Below are positions 33,510-45,089 of a stretch of 64,000 nt of DNA, one piece after another (the stretch's first letter is position 1; every line of letters begins with the position of its first letter). Under the pieces are notes generated by a model. It was not told where the DNA came from, did no database searches, and saw only the letters and a program-made list of their open reading frames with translations. A program made the position numbers and the translations under genes. This stretch comes from Panax quinquefolius. Lineage: Eukaryota; Streptophyta; Magnoliopsida; Apiales; Araliaceae. The DNA lies in assembly GCA_020205615.1 (NCBI GenBank), contig CM035162.1:42646464-42710463 (forward strand), written 5' to 3'.

Positions 33510-36123
33510 TGGCGCCCCCAAAATAGGTATACATCACCCATTACGAGTTGTCAATACATGGTATGTAAATAACTACAACTTTATTATTACAACAATAAAG
33601 CGTGAGTTTGAATACAAATATTATCTTCAGACAATATCTATACTCGAGATAAATCCTCATCACATTTATTGATACATTATTTTACAAAAATGGTGAGGAC
33701 TACTAAATAACTCTCTCTAGAACTTTCATTCCATACCCCGGCTGCATACTTTCGCTATATATTCTCGCCTCACGAGAAGAAAAATGGAACAAAAAGGAAA
33801 AGGGTGAGCTCAACTAGCCCGATAAAGAATATTATGACTAAGATAATATACAACAAATTATCGTTAGTCTTCAACAGGGAAAAATCTAATAGAATACAAT
33901 AGACAACAAATTTTAAATTAATATTCATAATGAAATAATAATTCATTAGAAGAGTTAAGTAGAGAATGCAAACTACTACCTTCTATGTATGAATTTAAAA
34001 GTTCATCATCTATCTTTTATCCTGTAACATCAATCAATATATATCCGGAATCAAATATTCATCTTTGCACCTCTGGCCAAAGATATTCATCGATTAAGTC
34101 ATGTTCATCTAAACACATGTTCATCTTTGCACTACGGTCAAAGATATTCTTCAGAAATCATTCATCTTTGCACTACTGAGGCCAAAGATATTCAATAATA
34201 TCATCATTTAAAGACCGAGGATGATGAAAATATTTTTAAAAAGCGAATCCAAAGTGAAACAAAATGACAAGGATTAAGGATTAAGGATTAAGGATTAGTA
34301 CTTTGTTTTATCCATGTCCAAAAATACCTCAAAATAATTATAGTGGTGTAAAATTCAAGAATGATCAAAACATGGATACAATCAAAGCTAGTATCCGAAT
34401 AGATATTTTTGGACGAAAAGAAAATTTTTCATTTTTAGATGAATAGTCTTAGTATTAAGTGAATAATCAGAGTATCGTGAATAGTCCGCAGTATCGTGAA
34501 TAGTAACTCCGACACCAAAAGTTCCAAATTTGATAAAAAACTTCAGATCAATATTTCAACATAATGATATTGAAGAAATAATATCATTACGAAAAAAATA
34601 ATATCCCTTACCTCACAAAGACAGTACTTCTAGTTGAAACACCGGATATAGGCTATGACTTGAACTTGCACCGTATAGCAATACTCAAAGTATACTCAAA
34701 ATACTCACAAGAATACGCTCGATAATATAGAGAGAAAACTTGATTTACGGTGTAATTTTCAATTCTAACCTAAGCACTCTATTTATAGGAAATTTCTTAG
34801 AACACCAAAGCAGAAAATTTAATTTAATATTATTATATATATCAAAATTCCTACGCCACTCTTAAAATCTGATTTCAATTTCAATAAACACATGCCACCT
34901 TCTAGAAAAAGTAAGAAAAACGTTTTTCTAATTTAAAATAATTTAAACTTCCAAAAATCAATTATTTCGGAGCTTTGGAACTTCAATAATTCACAATAAA
35001 TAGCCCTTTTGTCAGAAAATTCAAATCTCGCAACTCTTTTAGGAAATTCAATTCTCTACAACTTTGCAGAAGAAAGTTTTTCCAAATTCCAAATAGAATT
35101 AATTGAAATCCACAAACAGACGATTTTACTGTGCTATAATTAAATTTGACCAATAAATGGGGTCCATTGAGCATGTTTAACATGTTTTAAACATTTATTA
35201 CAACAAAAATACTCTTCCTCCTCAGTATACTCATATATCCCACATAGATTGTAAAAATATCACCATTATTATATTATTAAAATATAATAATATATTTAAA
35301 TGAATTATTTTATCGAGAAAAAGATAAAATTTCAATTTTCAACAATTGTCACATTAAAATTTTCTCCATCTATATCTACATAAAATCAATATTTTTCTCA
35401 TCATATGAATCAATAATTAATTATTCACAAATAATATTACGAGAATCACAATATTGACAACGTGCACGGTTCAGGAAAGAGGGGCTTTCAGATAAAATTT
35501 CTTCTTCTTGGCGCAATTAGGTGACCAAACCTCTCCTTAGAGCGAACTTTCTAGACATTGCCAATAATGTTATCTAATAATATTATTAGGATAATATGAA
35601 TTATTGCTTCGATAATGAAAAATATTGTGTAATGACAATTATTGAAACAACAACAATATAAAATATCAACGCAAACAATTATTAAATCAATAAAATAAAA
35701 TCTTGATCATTAATTATCGTAACCATTATTGAGTAGTGCCTTCTTACGTAAGAATCAATAATTGGTGCAATCATTTGTGTCTAACTTGTGTGTTAACCAC
35801 CGAGTATTTTAATAGTATTAATGGTAACAACTACGCAGTTATTTTTAAACAACTTATATTTGTCGTTTGCTTCATCCAATCGCTTTTCGTTATGGGGCCT
35901 ATACATGGTTGCGCCGTCGTACAAATATTCCCCGACAGTACGAATATTCCACGACCAAACGAATATTCCCCGACAACAATGATTATTTTATAACCACTTG
36001 CTTATTTTGAAATATTTGCGTATTTTACCCATAACTATCCACATTAATCAAATCAACCCTTACTATTTCAAAATAATAAATAGAGAAAATTAAATTTCAT
36101 TAATAATAAGTTGGGGTCTTACA
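33510..36123 (-). repeat. Element C 5' LTR
   Basis: Partner of 26117-28760 with the same order of repeats: hairpins 34058-34195, (aaggatt)4 34268-34296, TATA 34779-34788. The inner end reads tggcgcccccaaaatagg where the other has tgtgacgcccccaaaatagg. Confidence 0.92.
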
Positions 36124-38555
36124 CTGAGGACTTTCTTGATAAGGAGGGGGCCACTCATGTGGGGGCCACAGACTCCGCCATGGATTTCATCCATAAGTCT
36201 TTAGGCTTGATCTTTGTCTGAACATCTGAGGAGACCTAGTCCTGCATCTCTTATGTAGAGCGCATCTCCACTCAGATAGAATTTTATAGCAAGTCGATGG
36301 ATCCGCCTTTTCTCAGTCGGGCTCACTTCCGCAGTTGTAGATCCATCTCGCAGATATTCCTTGATATGCTGATACCAAGGATGTTGGATGGGAGGTAGCT
36401 CATCTGATACTTCTCCAACGTAATTCCCATAGGTTGGGGCCTTGTGCAGGGAAATTGTGACGCTTGGCAAGTGTTCCTTGTCTGATATATGAATCAAGGA
36501 GGCCAAATTAGCTAATGCGTCCGCAAAGTCATTCCTGTTACGAGGAATGTGTAGAAAGGAGATTTCTTCGAACTCCAAAGCCATCTTCAAAACCTGCCGA
36601 TGGTAGGGCAGCAAATGTAGTTCCTTGGTTTGATAAATTTCGGTGGATTGTTTGACTACCAACTCTGAATCTCCAAAGACAGTTAACCGCCTGATGCCCA
36701 TTTAACGGGCAAGTTTTAGCCCCATGAGACAGCCTTCATACTCAGCTGTGTTGTTGGTGCTGACAAAGCGCAATTTAATGAACGGGATATCTGCTCCCGT
36801 GCAGAGATACTAGAACTGCTCCAGCTCCAAAACCTTCCAAATTAACTGCTCCATCAAAATACATCTTCCATGATTGGTGCGTATCGTACTGATGGTGTTG
36901 CTGCACTGTCATTACTCCTTCATCGGGGAAATATGTTTCCAAGGGTTTGAAATCCCTTGAAGGTGCGGCGGGCAGTTGATCCGCAATACCTTGACCTTTG
37001 ATGGACTTTTGAGTCACATATACGATGTCAAATTGTTGTAGGATCAACTGCCATCTGGACAGTCGGCAATTTAACATGGGTTTGTTGAACACGTATTTGA
37101 GAGGATCCACACGAGATATGAGATGTGTTGTGTGACTATGGAGGTAATGATGTAACCTCATGGAAGCCCATGCTAAAGCACAACATGTCTTTTTGATCAA
37201 AGTGTACTTGTGTTCACTGTTGCTGAATCTTTTGCTGAGGTAATAGATAGCTCGTTCTTGGCCTTTATCATCTTTTTGTCCCAGCATGCAGCCCATGGCG
37301 TTGTCACTTATGGACAAGTACATGAACAGGGGAACATCATCCCTGGGTGGTACCAACACAGGAGCTTTGACTAGCTGTTTCTTGATTGTAAGGAAGGAAT
37401 TCTGGCACTCATCATTCCATTTCATGGAGGAGTTCTTCCTTAATAGCTTAAAGATTGGCTCACAGGTTGCTGTGAGTTGAGAGATAAACCTGCTAATGAA
37501 GTTGATTCTTCCCAAAAATCCCCGTATTTCCTTTTACATCTCGAGGAATGGGCATTTAAAGTGATGGCTTGGATTTTGGCGGGATCCGACTTAATTCCTT
37601 TGTGGCTGACTAGAAATCCTAGCAACTTGCCTGATTTAACGCCAAAGGCGCATTTAGCTGGATTCAACTTCAAGTTGTACTTACACAACCTGTTGAATAA
37701 CTTTCTGAGATGGTCTAGATGGTCATCCTCCTTCTAGGACTTGACAATGATGTCATCCACGTAGATCTCGATCTCTTTGTGCATTAAGTCATGAAAAAGA
37801 GCCATCATAGCTCGTTGATAGGTGACTCTGGCATTGATGAGGCCGAATGACAATCGTCTATAGCAAAAGGTTCCCCAAGGCATGATGAAAGCAGTTTTCT
37901 CATGATCTTCCTCAGCAACCATTATCTGATGATACCCCGCAAAGCAATCAACAAAGGAGTATATCTCGTATTACACAGTATTATCAATAAGAATGTGCAT
38001 AAATGGTACGGGAAAGCTGTCTTTTAAGAAAGCTTTGTTCAAGTCCTGGTAATCCACGCAAACTCGCACCTTCCCTCCAGGTTTAGGCACGGGCACAATA
38101 TTGGATATCCACTCAGGATATGTAGACACCATGATGATGCCAGCTTGAAATTGTTTCACAATTTCTTCTTTTACCTTAAAACTCCACTCCGATTTCAATC
38201 ACCTGAGCTTTTGCTTGATTGGCTTAAATCCCTCTTTTATGGGAAGGCGATGAAGAACAATGTCAGTGGACAAACCCACCATGTCTTCATGAGACCATGC
38301 AAACACATCCTGGAATTGGGTAAAGTTTGAACCAATCTGGATTAACTTAGGGCTTTCTAAGGTTCCAAGATTGAAAGAAGTGGTTTGATCAAGGTTGGAT
38401 TTAGGTTTGTCTTTGACCCTTTCTTGAATTTCTGGAGGCACCTCAATGTCATCCTGTATTTCCATCAAGGCTGAATTCATCTCTACATCAAAGGTACAAT
38501 CCTTGTGGAGAAGAGCCTTTATGTCGGCAAATCTGAGCACATCTAATCCAGAGTC
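36124..38555 (-). pseudogene. rt: Element B reverse transcriptase, RNase H and second (archaeal-type) RNase H, start of integrase
   Basis: From 38555 the minus frames show a linker (FADIKALLHKD), RT fingers (GGKVRVCVDYQDLNKAFLKD), 'TAFIMPWGTFCYRRLSFGL', the catalytic EIYVDDIIVKS, thumb (CKYNLKLNPAKCAFGVKSGK), RNase H (AIYYLSKRFSNSEHKYTLI, RLHHYLHSHTTHLISRVDPL). A second RNase H then follows (YFDGAVNLEGFGAGAVLV, RRLTVFGDSELVVKQ, RNRNDFADALANLASL). Two RNase H domains are the hallmark of Tat elements. The integrase start (LSGDALYIRDAGLGLLRC) is cut by element C at 36124. Only about five stops or shifts separate the blocks. Confidence 0.93.
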
Positions 38556-38696
38556 CTGAAATAAAATATGTTTTCACTTAGTATATATGAAATGTGTTGA
38601 TCATACACAGTGTTAACATATACTAGCAAAATAAACTGCTAATACTGTACAGAAAAGTAAGCAGTTATTATATCTACTGAGGCGTAAAGAGTTTAC
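38556..38696 (-). other. Candidate Ogre-type intron between protease and RT
   Basis: On minus a strong acceptor, acatattttatttcAG, ends at 38556, with a TACTAAG branch-like motif about 25 bases upstream. The coding frame starts right after it (DSGLDVLRFADIKAL). The stretch is AT-rich and has stops. A donor GTAAAC starts at 38696; another may lie further up. A spliced intron at this position is a known feature of Ogre elements. Confidence 0.6.
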
Positions 38697-38740
38697 GCGC
38701 GTTTTACTACTGTCGACCAATGCAAGGAATGTTGTTCCAA

Positions 38741-40383
38741 TTAGCGAGGTAAAGTCCGTGGACCGTGAAGCGCGATGGAGGGATTGTCATCATCCTCCCT
38801 GTCCCGAATGATGGCCATTACGTCTGGGCATTCATCGTCTGGGGTGTATCTGTTGGTATGTTCGTCATGAACGATGATGCGTATGCCTGACATCATTCGG
38901 ATGACGTCTTGTTTAATTCTTCGTTCCTCTTCTTCCACTGCGGGATTTGGAACAAAGACTTCTTTCTCCTTTACCGGTACCGGCTTGGGAAATAACATAA
39001 CCATTACATTGGCGGCACCTTTACAGGAGGTTGTGCGGACTCAGAGTTTGAAGGCGAAGATAAACGCCGCATGGTTGAAGCTGAAGGAATCTGCTGATGC
39101 TTATGAGGATTCCTATGACTAGAACTGGCAGAATAGCCTAGCCCAGCTGTTCCAGTTTGCCTGGTTAATAGAATTGGGTATTTGATACCCTGGCAATCTT
39201 TACCCAGTCCTTATCCCGGTTTATGACCCAATGACATCATTTCTTGAGTAGCCGACATTACCTCGGCAGAAATCTTGGGTTCTGGTAATGGCATTCCAAT
39301 AGCATGGTATTGGGTATTGCTTATTTCCAAGGCATGAAAATTGACCGGTTCAACATCTGCGTTGGAATTGATGAATGGCATATCCCCGTGTTGAGGACAC
39401 TCTGGTTCAGCGTTGACCGTGACCAGGCTATTGTTGATAATGTATTTCAACTGTTGGTGAAGAGTGGAGGGGTATTTGACCATATGAATCCATGGTCGTC
39501 CCAAGAAGCGGGTTGTATCCCGAATCTATATTGAGTACATGGAAAGATCGCGAGAATGTATGAGGACCAATTTAGATTGGCGGTTCGATTACTCAAATAG
39601 AATTCCGACGGGCTCCATCAAAAGCTTTGATGATAGTATGGCTACTCCGAATTCGGTTGAGATTGATATTCATTTTCACCAAGGTAGCATATGGACAGAT
39701 ATTAAGAGATGACCCTCTATCTATCATGACTTCAGCTAGCATGTATCCAGAGGATAAGACCGCAATATGCAATGGCTTGCAATGACCGGTCCCCTCGGGC
39801 GGTATGTCGTCATCAGTGAAGGATATCACATTGTTGTTGAAAATATGATCAACCAGATGTTGAAATTTTTCTATATCAACTGATGTTGGTAGATATGCTT
39901 CTTCTGAAACCTTCAACAAGACCTTCCGGTGATTCTCGGAAGTTAGGACCAAGTCCAAAATTGATATTTGTTGTGGAGCTTCTTTTAAGCTTAAAACCAC
40001 CGTGGCTTCGTTATGACTCATAGTGCGGAGGAGTTTTTTAATCTTCTCCATGGGTATTTTTCCCTTTGATTTGAGGGTAGACTTCATCACCCGTTGGGGA
40101 AGATACAGTGGATTTTCCTTCGATCTGTAGCAGTTGTATGTGATGTGGATCATTCACCTTCTCCATAATTCCATAGAACTTTGAGCAAGCTAACAATAGG
40201 ATATTGTGCTCTGTACGGCAAGTTAATTGGCTCGGGAGCGGCCACTTTCAAAGGATTGTTGCTTCCTTTGAGTTGAATTGTTGGCATTGTGAGTGATTTA
40301 TAAATCCCATCAGTTTCAGTGGATATGACTGCTACCACACTCTTCCACTTAGTAGGACCTGAATTCTCACTTGCACGCAACAC
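38741..40383 (-). pseudogene. pro: Element B protease and flanking linker
   Basis: Frames on minus: RASENSGPTKWKSVVAVIST (40383 down), then 'MEKIKKLLRTMSHNEATVVL' and 'VISFTDDDIPPEGTGHCKPL'. The protease core is AEVMIDRGSSLNICPYATL; Ogre proteases normally read IDNGSSLN, so the residue after Asp is unusual but Asp and Gly-Ser remain. 'MGRPWIHMVKYPSTLHQQLK' (39504 down) and an acidic linker to 38741 follow. One frame break near 39590 and one near 40150. Confidence 0.88.
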
Positions 40384-40449
40384 AGTATCATCGTCTGCTA
40401 AGCGCAGGACAACACTGTCAATTAGATTTTGGATAAGGTGGAGGAATTC

Positions 40450-40947
40450 CTAGCATTCTTCTGTGCTGTGACCGCGAGACTGGGACTGATATTGACATAC
40501 TCCATCAGAGTTGTACCGCCTTGAACGGGGGTTGATTGGAGGTAGAAGGGAACTGATCCTTCCTTCATTGATTAACATATGAAGGATTTCCTCCATAGGT
40601 TGGCCTAAATAGGTGAATTCCCTTTTTTTGGCAAAATCCCGACGGGCTTTAGCATTTGCTCTCTTTGTCACTTTGTCTTCCAGCATTTCATTTTCTGAAA
40701 GTGATGAGGTAACATTCATGACAAGAGGTAGGAGACTGGCATGCTCCTGGCTGATTAATTGACGAGTCACTTGATGTTGATAAGTCACCAATTCTGCCAT
40801 TTGTTCAATTTGTTTGCCTAAAGCTTTTATCTTTCGTTCCATTGTGAACTGGAACTTGGCATAATCCCATCTGTCATCACCATCTTTGAGGGTCGGGGAG
40901 GATTCACAGCTGAAATTGGAATTCTGTCTGTTACTCCAATTTATCAT
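40450..40947 (-). pseudogene. gag: Second gag C-terminal-like module in element B
   Basis: After the gag frame a further 165-codon frame has a helical segment (FTMERKIKALGKQIEQMAEL). It then has 'REFTYLGQPMEEILHMLINE' and 'ISSLLPPINPRSRRYNSDGV', ending in CQYQSQSRGHSTEEC. This repeats the end of the main gag, 'VFTPLGDTLENILNLLTTQ', 'HLLPPANPNGRGFN', CAYHAGVPGHDTQDC. The histidine of the C-x-Y-H motif is replaced by Gln in this copy. One in-frame TAG follows the motif. It looks like an internal duplication of the gag C-terminal zinc-knuckle-like unit. Confidence 0.72.
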
Positions 40948-40986
40948 GTTGACCTCTTCTTCTTTGTGTTGAGGAAGAGGGTTGTC

Positions 40987-42405
40987 TTAAACGTGAGGCT
41001 GATCTGGTTTGGTGACCACGATCTCCTCATTGTCTATCAGGTCCTGGATCTTGTGTTTCAAGGCCCAACAATCCTGAGTATCATGTCCAGGCACCCCGGC
41101 ATGATAAGCACATTTCCGAGCAGCATTGAAACCCCGTCCATTAGGGTTGGCTGGTGGAAGAAGATGCGTAATTTTCTTCTGTGTTGTCAGAAGATTGAGA
41201 ATGTTCTCGAGGGTGTCCCCTAAGGGTGTAAACACTCGAGGGAGTTTGACTTCTCCACCTTTTGGTATTGGAGGTTTTGCAGACTGTGCTTGAAAGGGAG
41301 TGTAGTTTCTCCTTTGAATAGGCATGTTCTGATTACCTTTTTGACCCTGTAGTATCAGGAAAACATCTTCCTCTTTCTTTTTATGGACCCTCCAGGGGTT
41401 GTTTCCATAATTTCTGGATTGGATGTGATCAGCAACAGCTTTAAGGGCAGCTAGGTCTTGAATCTTTTCGAACTTCAAACCCATCTCAGCCATCTCCCCA
41501 TGTTTAACCATTTCAGAAAATGGTTTGCCGATGCCGGCTAAAACTCTTTCATAGAAAGACGCGTCTTGTATGTCTATGAAAGTTATGACCATCTCTGATT
41601 CTATCATGGAAGGACTAACTTGGGCAACCAGACGTCTCCACCTTTGACCATACTCTCTGAAAGACTCGTTAGACTGTTTCTTGATCTTAGTAATTTGATA
41701 CCGATCAGGAGCCATCTGAGATTGAAAGCTGTATTGAGTGAGGAAAACATGTGCTAGCTCTTCCCAGCTATGGATTTTCGAATTGTCTAATCTTGTGTAC
41801 CACGAACGGGCTTCTCCAGTTAAACTTTTCTGGAACAATTGTATTCTGAGCTTTTCGTCCTCTGTATAAGATCCAAGTTCTCCAATAAACACCTTTAAAT
41901 GTGTATAAGGATCTCCTAGCCCGTCATATTTTTCAAAGTCAGGAGTTTTTAATTTTTCTGGATAATGAACACCAGGAAAAATGCAAAGATCAGCATATGA
42001 AACACTCCCGTGTGTTCCAATTCCTTTGATAGCACGAAGGGTCTCTTCCATTTGAAGGACTTTCTTTTTTATGTCACCAGTGTCTGGATCTCCAGTGGGA
42101 TGGGCAACATCATGAGTTTTGTTGGTCGATTCCAACTGCAGTTCAGGTATTGTAATGACCTGGGTTCCCCCTTGTGTGGAGGATTCAGCATGTACGGGTA
42201 TTTTTGGACCCTGATTGGACTGGTGTAATTCTTTGAGTAGAACAACCAAATCTGTAATTTGTTTTCTTAATCCGTCGAATTCTTTGCGAGAAACTGGATT
42301 AAGTTCAGTCTGGTCGGATGATGACATGATTGACTGTAGGCATGTAGCCTTTTTGGACTTTGACCAGGTAGTAGGTCCGATTGGTTCCCTGCGAAAGACT
42401 TGCAT
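40987..42405 (-). CDS. gag: Element B gag polyprotein (Ogre-type)
   Basis: This is the longest intact frame in the window, 472 codons from 42405. The first 26 residues look like leader. The internal Met at 42327 (MSSSDQTELNPVSRKEFDGL) resembles usual Ogre gag starts and may be the true one. Visible in order are a coiled-coil N-terminus (GLRKQITDLVVLLKEL), the capsid-like core (FEKYDGLGDPYTHLKVFIGE, LFQKSLTGEARSWYTRLDNS, 'QYSFQSQMAPDRYQITKIKK') and 'FREYGQRWRRLVAQVSP'. The C-terminal CAYHAGVPGHDTQDCWALKH follows. It makes the particle protein that packages element RNA. The next module follows 37 bases down. Kept open although its neighbours are broken, so B is a fairly young insertion or gag is easily read through. 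Confidence 0.92.
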   Translation of the reverse strand: MQVFRREPIGPTTWSKSKKATCLQSIMSSSDQTELNPVSRKEFDGLRKQITDLVVLLKELHQSNQGPKIPVHAESSTQGGTQVITIPELQLESTNKTHDVAHPTGDPDTGDIKKKVLQMEETLRAIKGIGTHGSVSYADLCIFPGVHYPEKLKTPDFEKYDGLGDPYTHLKVFIGELGSYTEDEKLRIQLFQKSLTGEARSWYTRLDNSKIHSWEELAHVFLTQYSFQSQMAPDRYQITKIKKQSNESFREYGQRWRRLVAQVSPSMIESEMVITFIDIQDASFYERVLAGIGKPFSEMVKHGEMAEMGLKFEKIQDLAALKAVADHIQSRNYGNNPWRVHKKKEEDVFLILQGQKGNQNMPIQRRNYTPFQAQSAKPPIPKGGEVKLPRVFTPLGDTLENILNLLTTQKKITHLLPPANPNGRGFNAARKCAYHAGVPGHDTQDCWALKHKIQDLIDNEEIVVTKPDQPHV

Positions 42406-43092
42406 AGTTTAGTCCTTAGGGAATATGTGTATAATTACATGCTATGTGATGTGTCCATTTTAGGAATTTTATCCTACAAAATGGATGTCAGCTGTTTGTA
42501 GCATGTTAATTAAAATATGTATGTGTACACATTTCTTCATATTTCTCATTACATGGAGATAGATATGGAATGAAATTACAAGTAATTGTGTTTAAAAGTA
42601 ATTGAAAATTAGAGCATGAAGAGACTTTCCTCCGTTTTGAATTTATCAAAGGCTGACCTATCTTAGGTTACTCTCGCGGCTTTTTGGCATGAAGGTTCCC
42701 AAATCATCGCAATTTACTCGACGGGAAGTTAATCCGGTCTTTCAACTGAAGCGAATTTAGGTGGTGCCTTTCCTGAGCCTTGGAGAATTAGTCTTCTCAC
42801 GAGTCTAGTAATCAAACACCGACAGGATAGCCTCCTGGTGGAGGGACCACACAACATACATTTACATGCATAGCGTCTCACCGTATGATAATGGTGACAT
42901 GTGCGAAGCACTAATATCACAAGCAGATACGATGTGAAGCACTAATATCACAAGCAGTTATGGTGCGAAGCACTAAGTGCAATAAGGAAATGCATTTGTA
43001 CACATTCATCAAAGTGTAAATGCAACATCCACACACAAGCAAATAACAGTTTTGAAAAGATTGTAATAGCAGCTTAAGTCCTCTTACTGGAG
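42406..43092 (-). other. Element B leader (5' untranslated)
   Basis: No ORF1-like gene is convincing here. The block 'gtgcgaagcactaatatca' plus 'caagcagat' is repeated two and a half times at 42898-42985 (about 37 bp). The rest is AT-rich leader between primer site and gag. Confidence 0.6.
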
Positions 43093-43110
43093 TCCCCAGC
43101 AGAGTCGCCA
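43093..43110 (-). other. Primer-binding site of element B
   Basis: Minus reads TGGCGACTCTGCTGGGGA, two bases inside the 5' LTR. This matches the primer-site type reported for Ogre/Tat elements (tRNA-Arg, from memory). Confidence 0.85.
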
Positions 43111-43112
43111 CC

Positions 43113-44217
43113 TGTCGACGTCGGGATTTTTAGATGTCCCTTTCCTTTACTTGTTCTTTGGTGTTCTCATTTTAGGTGAGATTTGTTTGAAAAAATAAGT
43201 GAAAAAGGTCCGACATGTATAATGTCGACGATGGACTGTTAAGAGTCGCCAGTTGGTTTTTTAAATGGTTGTACCAACACAACCGAGAAAAGGTTTGCAC
43301 ATTGACCCAGTGATGTGACACTGCTAAATGGGTCGGTGAAACCGAGATTCATTAGGGTCCGGGGACTTGGTTATGCAGAGGGAAGGTGTTAGGCACCCCC
43401 CGACATCCGTGTTACCACGGTGATCGCCTCTTCTCAAGAAACTATTATCTGAATGTGTGTGTGTGGGTCAATGTGCTATTTTTTTGGAAGTAGTGCGAGG
43501 CCTCGTCGCACTTTATATATACCTGAGGTTTGAATTTATGTAAAATTCAATTTTAAGCAAGATATGGGTGATGATGTTTTATAAAAGAGATTTTTCAAAC
43601 CTTGATGCTCAATAGTAATTGAGACCTTTTACACTCCCATTTTATTAAGTGCTCGGCTTGATTGATTATATTTTACAGATGCGAGGCATCCGTATGAAAA
43701 TAATGTCGACTTCCTCGTGGGTATCTCATCCATCACGGAACCGAATCTAGATCTATAAATTTGAATCTGTGATCACATGATTCCTAAAGCATACGATAAT
43801 CTTGCAATTTGTAAGAAAGCGATAAGCATGTATATATATAAAAGCTATAAATATATATATACAGACATGATCACCAACCACGAAGCACCTCCATGGGGGA
43901 TCAGAAATGTAAATAAAGCTGTAAAAGCTATCAACCGCCACAGAGGAAACTCCAGGCAAGACAAAACGTAAATAAAGCTGTAAAGATATCAAACGCCACG
44001 GAGGGAACTCCAGGCGGGACAAAATGTAAAGAAAGATGTACAAAGCGATCAACTGCCACGAAGTAAACTCCTGGCAGGACGAAACGTAAAGAAAGCTGTA
44101 AAAGCGATCAACCACCACGAAGTAAACTCCAGGTGGGACGAATATATATATATATATAAGCAATAAACCCACCGGATGTAAAATCCAGGCTCATCGAACA
44201 GAGTTTGACAACAATTC

Positions 44218-44256
<39 letters not shown>

Positions 44257-45089
44257 CGAATAAACGCACCGGATGTAAAATCCAGGCTCATCGAACAGAA
44301 GTGCAATCCGGACATCCGTTTGAGATATACAGGACCTATTTTGGACCGTCGTTGTCGAGAGTTGTACGATGGCATGGGATTAGAGTTTGTACGAAGTCAT
44401 TGAAGATGGGACGATGCCCTCTGGTCTTCAAGCTTCAACTTCCATCCGTTACCCCGCACAATAGTCACTCGGGATTGGTTATTCTTGTGGGACATTGTTG
44501 TGTAGAGATGTTGAGACGACGTGGCGTGGCATCGCGTTGGTGAGATGACGATGTTTCCCCTCACCGATGTTATCATTTGGATTGGTGATAAAGCGAGACT
44601 TTGTTCAGAAGCTCATTTGAGAGATGGACTATCTGCAATTGTTGAAGGTCCTCATTGTCATCTTTGAGGTGTGCCTGTCCTCCCGGCATTATCTCCGAGC
44701 TGGTACAATGTATCTCGTTGTGAGCGCCGAGATTGAAGCTGGTCGCATTTGAAACAAGCATTTCTAGGGTTATCGCTGAAACTGCATTCCTTGGGGTTAT
44801 CACCAAGGTTGGTGGCTATTCCCATGGTTGGGAGTGAGACTGGATACCTCGGGGTTATCTCCGAGATTAATTAGTCTTCTTCGGTGTGTGTTCCGGTATT
44901 GGATCTGTACGCCTCAGGGTTATCTCCGAGGTTGGAATTGTTACTCCTAGTGTGTGTTCTGGGGTTGACGCTGAACTTCCGGTAGTATCCGATATGGATG
45001 TGGATTGTTTTCAGGGTTCCCTCTTAAAAGACGAATATGTCCTCCTGCAATGTTAGTGACAGTAGTACAGAAAATTTTGAGTGTCTACA
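43113..45089 (-). repeat. Element B 5' LTR (2.0 kb, internally deleted)
   Basis: Starts tgtcgacgtcgggattttt and ends gtgtctaca on plus. It matches the 3' LTR except that about 0.8 kb is missing at about 44305, where 'catcgaacag' joins directly to 'aagtgcaatccgg'. The 3' LTR copy of the missing part contains the TATA box. (TA)n tracts are at 44140-44158 and 44219-44255; the hairpin series is at 44758-44935. Confidence 0.9.

Larger units (their letters stand above)
26117..36123 (-). mobile_element. Element C: nearly full-length Tekay/Del chromovirus in B's integrase, minus strand
   Basis: LTRs lie at 26117-28760 and 33510-36123. The target duplication CTGAG is perfect (26112-26116 and 36124-36128). 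Both priming sites are present. Gag, protease, RT, RNase H, integrase and a chromodomain-like tail are recognisable in order on minus, all with frameshifts. The internal region is about 4.75 kb, the normal length. It is the reference against which the deletions in D and E can be read. Confidence 0.93.
10493..45089 (-). mobile_element. Element B: Ogre-like Tat-lineage element, minus strand, split by C and D
   Basis: Related LTRs lie at 10493-13318 (3') and 43113-45089 (5'), both starting TGTTGACGTCGGG-like and ending TCTACA-like on the plus strand. The primer site TGGCGACTCTGCTGGGGA (43110-43093, minus) is of the kind reported for Ogre elements (tRNA-Arg). Gag, protease, a candidate intron, RT, two RNase H domains and integrase follow in Tat order on minus. 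An antisense extra gene lies at 22366-23982. The target duplication is imperfect (gcaga at 10488-10492, gcatc at 45090-45094). Removing B with one copy of the duplication keeps A's gag in frame. Without C and D, B is about 17 kb, a normal Ogre size. Confidence 0.92.

Noticed and set aside
37286..37737. Plus-strand frames opposite B's RT and RNase H (also 38145-38330, 40966-41223, 42010-42412)
   Set aside because: Shadows of the minus-strand pol and gag genes; no introns, promoter or domain of their own.
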